From Agapanthus africanus (lineage: Eukaryota > Streptophyta > Magnoliopsida > Asparagales > Amaryllidaceae), in NCBI GenBank assembly GCA_030015575.1, contig JASDDO010000016.1, forward strand, positions 65,345,396 through 65,409,395: 64,000 nt of DNA, written 5' to 3'. The notes under the pieces were generated by a model. That model saw only the letters and a list, made by a program, of their open reading frames with translations, was not told the origin of the DNA and did no database searches. Both the position numbers and the translations under genes were made by a program. Numbering within the stretch: position 1 is the first letter of the stretch; each line of letters opens with the position of its first letter. Shown piece by piece: positions 55,651-64,000 of this stretch.

Positions 55651-57754
55651 TGTAGCTACCTGTTTTTAAAAAATTAGATTCCACAACATCTTAGGTTTCT
55701 TTTCTTTCATTAATCACATTAATGAAGTCCCATCATTTAAATCACCTAAACATCACAGATAAATACGACGTACACTTAAGCCATCCGCATTCGCCTCGAT
55801 GTCCCATCATGCACCGTTAGGTTAGGTAACTAACGACAGAGCAGGGCAGGGCTAGCGCGAGTGCAAAACATAAGTAACGTCTATATAATATATCATATAT
55901 ACTATATACAGTATCCATCACAACATATCAAATGATCACATCACAGATATCGCAGCAGAAGAAACATATGAAATATTGGATATACTAGGACGTCCGTGTT
56001 TTCAATACGAGCCAGTATAAAACACGGATTCCACGGTCGTGATGAATAGACAAACCCACACCCCTAGACCCCTACGAGTGCGGCAAGCAACCCTACCAAT
56101 TCTAGAGTTAGGAGACCCGGACTCGACTCCTCGAGTTGGTCTCCCAGTGGACTCCAGAACCCGATTACTTGTGCCCTCCTCATTGGGTCTATCCTAGTGC
56201 GGAAAAGTAAATAATATACAATGGTGACATCTTATGCAACCTGGAAGTGCCCCAATAAAAGAATATTACATACAAGTTTTTACATGAATGAAAATGAAAA
56301 ACACTCATCTCACATAAAAAGCCCCCGGCTATTCAAACACGACGATCCAATATAACATATCCAGCAACACATAACATCACATGTCATCAACGTAAGTAAA
56401 CATGCGTATCCCAATTGTCGTTGACATATAGCAACGAAACCGGCGATATCACATATTACACGTACGGTCACAGAAAAGAAAGTGTAAAACTACAACAGTT
56501 GGAATCCGCAACCTTCTTAGACATCGCATGCCTAACCATCTGAATTCCTTAGACATCATATGCCTAACAATTATAAACCCCGCATTTTATCTCTTTATCG
56601 AAAACACTTTTCAATATCAAGTAGGGCAATTCAACAAGATTCCCGACATTCTGATCGAATGCTCGTCGCAAACTTTAGTAGGCGGCCGCACCCCCGATGC
56701 CGTCAACGAAGTGCACCAAGGCGGAACACCGCTGCTGTGAGCACCCGAACGGATGCTTTCGGCGACGGGGTTCTCCTACAGTCACTTGGTCGGGGCCATG
56801 GGGTGTAGCTGTCTATTAAGTTTACCCGGAGAGTATCCGCGTACGTAACGTGATTGCGACGGACTTTTGATCACATCAAAATTCCGTGGCAACCGATCAA
56901 GTGAGACTAAACTGCTATGTTTATAACATCCAAATCAGTTATCTCATAACTACTTGTGAATTCCAAATATTGTATCACATTCCAGATAAATAGAAAATGT
57001 TAAACTTTCCGATCGAACAATCAAACACCCAAGTTTTCCCGAAACAGCTCAACACATGAAATAAGTTTAAAAACATTCACTTCATGCCACAGTACCAACG
57101 GTCCAGCCGTAGAAGGGTCAAGCCAACGCCTCACATGTGGCACGCCGTACTGCCCCAAACCCTAAGGTTCAAAGGGCAGTTCAAGACGGTCACATAATCG
57201 AGTTAAGGTTTGTTGTCTTCTAGAGGGTCCATCGCGTTACTTGCACTACTTAGAACGTCTTTAAACTACGGAAAGATCCAACACTTGGAAATTTCCCGAC
57301 AGGGGAAAAAGTGGGTATTTATATCCGGTCGAACTTTTTTAACATATTCTAAAATAATCCGGAAAAACCTATAGACGAAGTTAAACATCCCGATCGAAAC
57401 ACCGAGTCCCCAATACAACCCAGAAAACTCAACTCATGAGTAAATATTAAAAATTCCCTGAAAACACAGCACTAACAGGGAGAAATTACTGTGCAAACCA
57501 CGTACCCTGATTCAACACATTGGCCGCGGAACCACCGCAAAGACCACGGTGGGGCCGCGGTTCCGTGGCGCATCTGTCAAGTTACAGGCACGTGCTTCAC
57601 AGTAACTCTTAGAAAAGCCTGCTGAATTTTTTGGATATTTTTAATCTGGAAAAATCCACAATTGCAAAAAATTAACAGAAAGGGGTATCGATTAGGGTTT
57701 CGGGGTTCGATCGGGTTTCTAACATCATCTACACATCGCCTAAAGCTCTAGCTA
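55651..57754 (-). other. CopM3 upstream leader, non-coding
   Basis: About 2.1 kb collinear with 21028-23077 of CopM2. No gag or other protein match. Contains the GC palindrome pair at 57524-57568. Confidence 0.65.
57524..57568. repeat. Paired GC palindrome in CopM3 leader
   Basis: CCGCGGAACCACCG (57524-57537) and CCGCGGTTCCGTGG (57555-57568), 31 bp apart, at the same distance from the primer-binding site as in CopM2. The spacer sequence differs from CopM2 over about half its length. Confidence 0.8.
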
Positions 57755-57767
57755 GGCTCTGATACCA
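57755..57767 (-). other. CopM3 primer-binding site (tRNA-iMet)
   Basis: The minus strand reads TGGTATCAGAGCC, one base from the LTR. Confidence 0.92.
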
Positions 57768-57768
57768 C

Positions 57769-58544
57769 TGTAGGGTTACTAGACACACTAAGGAGGATCT
57801 ACAAGGCATCGACCATGCCGGATTAAAAAAATTTAGGTGCCTAACAACCCGAAGCAAGATCGTTAACTAGAGATTAGGCGAAAACTATGGCAAGTAAATC
57901 ACATTTACACTAAAGGAAAGGGACTACAACCTTTATAGATCTGGTCCTCCACTTCCAAAGCTCCGTGACGACGTCCCTTCGCTGCGATCAACCAACTCCC
58001 GGAGTCTCGGGCGGCTCCATGAAGAAATTGCAACGGGATCGCTTGAAGTCTTCGGTGCCGAAGATGATCTACGTCGAGAGAATACGGACTCAAGCTTCTA
58101 CCTCACTAACCATAGAATTAGTGAAGCAAACACCCTAAACTAAAGTGCTAGTTTAGTAGAGGATGGTGAGATATGAAGTGGGTACTCTTTAGATTTTGAT
58201 TTCTCACTTGGATTCGTCACTTGATAATTTTCTAGCAAGCTTTTCTTTTTCTTCATGAAGAGGAAGAAGAAGAAAGAAGGAAAAGAAATCATTTTTCAAA
58301 ATAGAAAATCAAGTGATGTTTATCATATTGCAACCATGGGTGAGTTAACACATGTAGAGAATAAACTAGGGTTTAGGTTGATGGTTAGGTTAAGGATAAA
58401 ACAAAATGGTATGACTTTTCAAAGATGCTAGCATGCTTCATGAAGTTTCTAGCAAAGAAACAAAAAGCCACCATTTAGTTTTTCCAAAATAAATAAAATA
58501 CATAAAACCCTAACCATTAACCTAATCAAGGGGTAAGTGATACA
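57769..58544 (-). repeat. CopM3 5' LTR, left part
   Basis: Matches 31897-32670 with about 4% difference. It is interrupted at 58544 by CopM4. The remaining 1.45 kb should lie beyond the window. Confidence 0.9.
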
Positions 58545-60735
58545 TGCAGGGTTCCTAGGCACTCTAATGAGGTCTCACAAGGCATCAACCATGCCAATTT
58601 CAAATTTTACGGGTGCCGAGAAACCCTAATACGGATCGTTAACTAGAAATTTAGGCGAAACAAGCAACTAGTTAACAATTTAACAAAGTGAACGGAAATA
58701 CAACCTTTGTAGATCCGGTCCTCCACCTCCATAGCTCCATGATGAAGTCTCCTTGCTGTCCAAATCGAATCCCGGGCTCTAGCGTCGGCTTCATCGGAGA
58801 AATGGGCGGGCTAGGTCATCGACTACGATGCCGAAGATGATCTACGTCGAGGCATCACTAGATCAAGCTCCCTCTTCACCAAGTCATGAAACTTATGAAT
58901 AAAACACCCTATACTACTTGGCAAGAGGTAGGGGATGAAGAAATAGGAGGTAGGTTCACTTTAGAATTGGATTTCTCACTCATATGCTCAAGTTGCCATT
59001 GAAGGAGCAAGGTTTTCTTCTTGTTGTCAAGATGAAGAAGAAGAAGAAAGAATATGATAAGTTAATTAAAAATGGAAAAGAAAATGAATACTTATCATAT
59101 TCAAACCATGGTTAAGTGTAGAGAATGAATCATGGTTAAGTGGAATGGTTAGGGTTAAGCATGAGACAAATGTGGTAAAACTTTCAACACTTCATGAAGC
59201 TTCATGAAAGATACAAAGAAAGCCACCATATCAATTTATCCTTTTAATTTCCAAAAAGAATAAATAAACCCTAATCATCAATTTAACCATGGTTTAATTC
59301 TTTACACTTAACCAAATAAGCATGCATCATCAAACTTGATACAATCATGTGCACAAAAGTATATCACATATACAACTTGCACAAACCAAGTGAGAGAATC
59401 CATTTAAAGTGAACCAATACTAGTTAATGCAAAGTAATATATCAAATATATAATTATACATTAAATCATTAAATCAACACTTGATTTAACGATCCGGTCA
59501 TATCGCATATAACCGACTAGTATCCTATGTATCGGCTTACCGAATCAATCCTCGATTCGATAACTAGGTTATATCACATACAACCATTCGATACATTCAT
59601 CGCGAGAATGGAATACGGTATCACATACACGCATTATTCTCGGTCCTGCACATATCTCATATGTGCTCCTATTTTGTTTCGCTTGAGCCAGGAAACCTCT
59701 GTGTAGGACTCTAAAGACTCGTGAATACGCCGGCAGCAGATGATGATCATATCAAACACCCACAAGCCGCAAGCGGTCTGCTAAACGTAACGGCCACCCG
59801 GGTATTGAGCGATCAGAAGATCGATGAGCAAGCCCGCTCACACTCCTGTGAATCCAACCAGTAACACTTACCGTACAGTCCGGTCTCGTCGTCTGATATG
59901 TCGCATATCTTGCCTAGGGGTGGTAAACGTCAGACCCCAATAGCTCGATAAGTCGTGTCGATATGAGGTCTATAACAGTTCGAGAAACTACTGGTAACAC
60001 TTACCAGTATATCTAAGCAACCCTGGCCAGGGATTTCTGGTTATAGCCAATCGAACACAGCGCAACATCAACTCCCTATACCGGGAGAGACGAATCCCCT
60101 CCTATCGCTCATTGCCTCCATGTGACTCGGGACTGTACCCAAAAACCACCGTTTTGCATGCCCTCTTGGACGTGGTAAGGTGGAAATCAAAGCACAGTGG
60201 GAATCACATAAGACTCTATGACGATCTCGGGTCAACAGACTACTCTGTACCAGTGTCACCAGAGAACTGCCATCTGACGTAAGGTATAATACCATCTGGG
60301 AGTTCTCGGCGAGTCCGTCCAGTGTACCCAGTCTCTACTGAGCACCCGTATATCATCTCTGATGTCAAACACCAATGGATATGGGATCATCCATCGCCCA
60401 TCTGTATGGGTCGAGAAGGTATACGCTAGTCTACTCTGGTATATCGATGCCCTGTCTCGATACACCCACGACTAGGGACCTTGAAGGATGTACTTATGGA
60501 CTACCATGTCCCCACTAGTATGATCCGCATCATAGTCCAGATAGTCAAGTACACATCCTAAGGGCTTTACCAATATGTATCAGAGAGACAATCAATGTAC
60601 ACGTTAAGGTAAAGAGCAACCAGATAGCATACTATCATGTCGAGCAAGAAAGTCCTCCCTATATATGTCCCAGCATCCACTACAATATACATCCAATGTA
60701 CAGTAATGGCCTCTAGGGCATACATATAACTAACA
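58545..60735 (-). repeat. CopM4 3' LTR
   Basis: It begins TGCAGGGTTCCTAGG and ends TAACA on the plus strand. It is collinear with the CopM2 LTR. A GAAGAA run near 59030-59050 is the local version of the purine-rich segment. Confidence 0.9.
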
Positions 60736-60750
60736 ATCTCCCACTTGCAC

Positions 60751-62160
60751 TAGGGCCATCTGATAGCAGTGGTTGTAGTATCTCATACTCAACCATCCCA
60801 TAAAAGTCTCTCTCTGGGAATAGGCCTTCGTGAGTGGATCCGCCGTGTTATCTTCTGAGTCTGCTCTCCTAACCTCGATCACCCTGGAGATCAACCATCT
60901 CTATGATCAGGCGATACTGCCTTAGAATAAGTCTGGATCACTGATGGGACCGGCGTTCCTTGGCATATGCCACAACACCATTGTCTCACAATGGTAGGAA
61001 CGTAGTTCATCTCATGAACTAATATACACCCAAACATCCTCTTTGGTAGCATCTTAAGCAGCGATGTATCGTGCCTTTATCGTCTAGTATGCCACGGTAT
61101 TTATCTTGGAACTCTTCCAACATACCGTCCCTTTACTGAGGGTAAAGACAATGCCTGTGACTGACATTCAGTCGTCTTTATCACCCTGGAACACTTCCAG
61201 TGATTCTCCCCAGGATCGATTGATACCATCTCACTACTACTAGTGAGATTCCTAACATCCAATTAGATCTATCTCATAGATCCAAAATCCAGGATTTAGT
61301 AGGTATCACTTTGATCCTATATGGAGAATCTTTGTGATAAGCGGAGATTGACCGAGCGTAGCATAGGAAACTCCTTCCCTATCAAGAGTATGTCATCCAC
61401 GTACTCTACGAGGATCACTACCATACTCTCTACTACCTTTTTGTTGATACAAGGTTCATCTACCATTTTGATGAAGTCAAACTATTTGACTAATACATCA
61501 AAACAGATGTTCCAACTCCGCGATGCCTGCTTTATCCTATAAAGCATCTTGCACACGTTTCCGCTGCTCCCACTGTCTACGAAGCCCTCTGGCTGTGTAC
61601 TTATAGACGCACTTTTCTAAAACATCATTTAGAAAAGCAGTCATGACACCCAACCGCCAGATATCGTAGTCATGGTATGTAGCCGTGGCAAGTAGTATCT
61701 GGATGGACTTAAGCATAGGTACTGGAAAAAGGTTTCATCATTATGCATGCCTGGTTGATGACGAAAACCTTTAACAAGTCTAGCTTTGAAAGTCTTAACT
61801 TTTCCATCTACACCAAGTAATCTTCTCAAGATATACTTGCTCCTGATGGGGATTTAACCCTTCAGATATAGCAACTAAAGTCCATACTTTGTTGGTGTAT
61901 AAGGATTCCATCTCAGATCGCTAAGCATCCAACCATTCTTACAGAGTCTTACTCCTGATGGCCAGCTCGAAGCTAGTTGGGTCATCATCTCATGATGCAA
62001 TCCTCGCTCCCACTGTCATAGAGAAACAGAAGTATCTCTCAGGTGGGTAAGGAACCCTACTAGATCGGCGGAGAGGCTAAGGTTCGTTGGTATCTACTGA
62101 ATCCTTTGGTTCTACCAAATCATCTGCTGTAGTTTGTATAGCTGGAACTTTTCCAGTTCT
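60751..62160 (-). pseudogene. CopM4 reverse transcriptase and RNase H remnant
   Basis: YVDD codons at 61392-61403 are intact. TAG (61317-61319), TAA (61296-61298) and TGA (60938-60940) are the stops shared by all CopM copies. Segment 61641-61829 gives MRRLLGVDGKVKTFKARLVKG, the reverse transcriptase entry region with K-T-F-K-A-R-L-V, better kept than elsewhere. Confidence 0.86.
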
Positions 62161-63025
62161 ACATTACAGACCTTGCCTCGAGCTTGTCCGGATTTTGCTT
62201 TTAGACATAGGCCGGACAATCCCAAATCTTAACTAGCTTAAGACATGGGCTCTTCCCTTTCCATATCACATATGAAGCGGTAGGCACTGATTTGATTCGA
62301 ACCCTATTCAATAGGTATGCAACTTCTCAAGTGCATAACACCCAATAGGTAAAAGGTAACTCAGTAGTACTCTTTATAGAGCACACCATATCAAATAGGG
62401 TGTATCTGCTCCGCCCCGATATACCATCTTACTATGGTGTATACGGAGGAGTAATGCTGAGAGAGAATCTCATTCTCCTTTAGAATAGACCAGGATTTCC
62501 GTGCTCAAGTATTCTCCTCCTCGATCACATCAAAGGACATAATACTTATACCCGTATTTTGGTTCTCTACTTCTAACTTATATTCTGTTAATATCTCAAA
62601 AGGTTCGGACTTTTGTTTCAACAAGAACATATGTCTGAATCTAAAGAGATTATCAGAGAACGTAATGAAGTAAAAAGAACTGTTCTTGGTATTTGTAGAC
62701 AGGGGACCTACATACATCAACATGTATCATCCCAAGAGTTCATTAACTCTTTCTCTGTTTCCAATAAACAGGGTTATGGTCATCTTATCTCTGTGACATG
62801 ACTGGCAAGTTTCACAAGATGTAAATTCAAACTGATTTAAATATGCTTCTACATGTAACTTCAGCTAGTCGGGTCGTATTGATATGACCTAGTCTACAAT
62901 GCCTTAAGAAGGATTCGTTCATTTCTGAATTCTTCCTCTTGTGTGTGTTCCGTATACTAAGAACTGTAGTTTGATTTAGAACATTAATGCTTTTAGATAA
63001 CGTGCCTGAACCGATCAACTTTTGA
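62161..63025 (-). pseudogene. CopM4 integrase remnant
   Basis: The zinc-binding head (62827-63018) ends RHCRLGHINTTRLAEV. The core (62505-62723) reads YVGPLSTNTKNSSFYFITFSDN and FLLKQKSEPFEILTEY. The third catalytic position is not visible. Confidence 0.85.
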
Positions 63026-63129
63026 TACAGGAAATGTTCAAAACATTATCCAACAATACAAAATTTTACCATTTCTTTACTAATAAAGAGACTGATATGA
63101 TTTTGTATATCAGGTTCGGTATCTAATAA

Positions 63130-63541
63130 CATTCGTTCAGAATCAATGTATTACAATACAGGATGACAGTGACCAACAGACTTGGCTGCAACACTTGCCC
63201 CGTTTTCTGCCTCATGAAACTTATCACCCGTTCTCAGTTTTTCTACCCTTTTGTAGCCCTATGTAAAAGATTACATATCTGGGATCCTGATCCGGTATCA
63301 TATACGCAGGATTCGGAGGATACTGAGAAACAGTTCTTTGTAATGAACACACCCGAAAATGATGCATCATATGCACTTTCTTCGTTTGGGCGGCACGGGA
63401 ATTCTGGTAATCCCCAATTTCCTGCTCTGTCTTATAACGATTATAAGTTGGAGCGGGACCAACGTTCCCCAGCTCTGTATAACAAGCGGGTTCGGTCAAA
63501 TATCCGTATTATTATCATGATTAAGGCGTGATTTGGTCGCT
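63130..63541 (-). pseudogene. CopM4 protease remnant
   Basis: The active-site stretch reads VYDTGSGSQICN (DTG codons 63291-63299), intact. It is out of frame with the conserved tail TEPACYTELGNVGPAPTYN (63224-63499). The candidate splice acceptor AG is at 63540-63541. From 63542 to 63984 the leader shows nothing coding. Confidence 0.82.
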
Positions 63542-63984
63542 ACCTGGAGAGAGAGAGAGAAGAAAACACTCAGCGTGCGCTCTTGCAAGAATAGATTGGT
63601 TTTTATTTTATCTAATCAGGATGGTTCCCACTGCTTTTTATCAAATCTTCCTTCAAACCCTAAAAGGAAAGACCAGCCGGGATTAATTACACACTACAAG
63701 TTCGCCAATCTTTCAGCCAGGCCAATGTCGGTACTTTGAGGGAGGTCCCCCGTGCTTTCGCACGAACCTAATTAATGTAAACCTTGCTTTCCCAGAGGCA
63801 TAACCTCGTTGAAACCTTTCTAGACACCTACTTGATCGGCTAATTGTAATGTGTAAAACTCTCCCAGGAGTAACTCTTACTCGCAGCGGGTATCGGGATC
63901 CAACTATCTCATAGAAGGTATGCAATCTTATTGCAAATTTCAACACTTGAAATTCCCGATAATTTTGCCCCTAACGTGCTATGA

Positions 63985-64000
63985 CCTTGACGAAAGCCAA
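63985..64000 (-). repeat. CopM4 hairpin copy at window edge
   Basis: CCTTGACGAAAGCCAA, giving RNA apical stem UUGGC/GUCAA and loop UUUC, a fifth distinct loop. The other two copies would lie just beyond the window. Confidence 0.6.

Larger units (their letters stand above)
31897..64000 (-). mobile_element. CopM3: degenerate copia element split by three insertions
   Basis: Its 3' LTR (31897-32844 plus 42814-44096), interior (44097-44557 plus 52140-57768) and part of its 5' LTR (57769-58544) are present; the remaining LTR lies past CopM4, beyond the window. It inserted into the CopM1 leader, and CTCGA (31892-31896) is the expected left target duplication. The two LTR parts that can be compared differ by about 4%. 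Pol is disabled by shared and private stops and frameshifts, although the protease motif DTGSG is intact. Confidence 0.9.
58545..64000 (-). mobile_element. CopM4: copia element, left part only
   Basis: 3' LTR 58545-60735 (2,191 bp), polypurine tract 60736-60750, RNase H, reverse transcriptase, integrase and protease remnants, and the start of the leader. The window ends within its first hairpin copy. ATACA (58540-58544) is the expected left target duplication; the right copy is outside. A deletion of about 130 bp near 62160 removes part of the integrase-reverse transcriptase linker. Confidence 0.88.

Overview
The window is nuclear DNA from a plant, almost certainly an angiosperm with a large, repeat-rich genome. 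I find no host gene, tRNA, rRNA or CRISPR array. Nearly every base can be assigned to long terminal repeat (LTR) retrotransposons nested inside each other. Primer-binding sites of the tRNA-iMet and tRNA-Asp types, LTR ends, polypurine tracts and five-base target duplications define the joints. Names used here (CopM1-4, CopP1-2, Gyp1-2) are mine. CopM and Gyp elements lie on the minus strand, CopP on the plus strand.

Nesting, outermost first. CopM1 (copia type, minus) is the oldest visible host: 25870-31896 is the end of its 3' LTR and most of its interior. Its LTR was entered by CopP1 (copia type, plus; LTR pieces 1-340, 14117-14895, 25290-25869). The CopP1 LTR was entered by Gyp1 (Athila/Tat-like, minus, 341-14116), which itself holds a 4.58-kb solo LTR (2863-7442), and by CopM2 (14896-25289). 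The CopM1 interior was entered by CopM3 (31897 to past the window end). CopM3 was then hit three times: CopP2 in its 3' LTR (32845-42808), Gyp2 in its pol remnant (44558-52139) and CopM4 in its 5' LTR (58545 to past the end).

Coding content is decayed retroelement sequence. The five copia interiors carry broken protease, integrase, reverse transcriptase and RNase H remnants, no recognisable gag, and a leader of about 3 kb. Four of them share three identical nonsense codons, so they were probably copied in trans from an already dead source. Gyp1 keeps a gag-protease frame broken only by stop codons and has no pol. Gyp2 has no gag-pol but keeps an open 661-codon frame.

The most unusual signals are non-coding. 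(1) Each copia leader has three RNA-type hairpins whose apical loop is specific to the element yet repeated three times within it. (2) Paired 14-bp GC palindromes, spaced 30-32 bp, occur in both copia and gypsy elements. (3) A 121-bp block beside the 3' polypurine tract is 94% identical between Gyp1 and Gyp2, whose LTRs are largely different.
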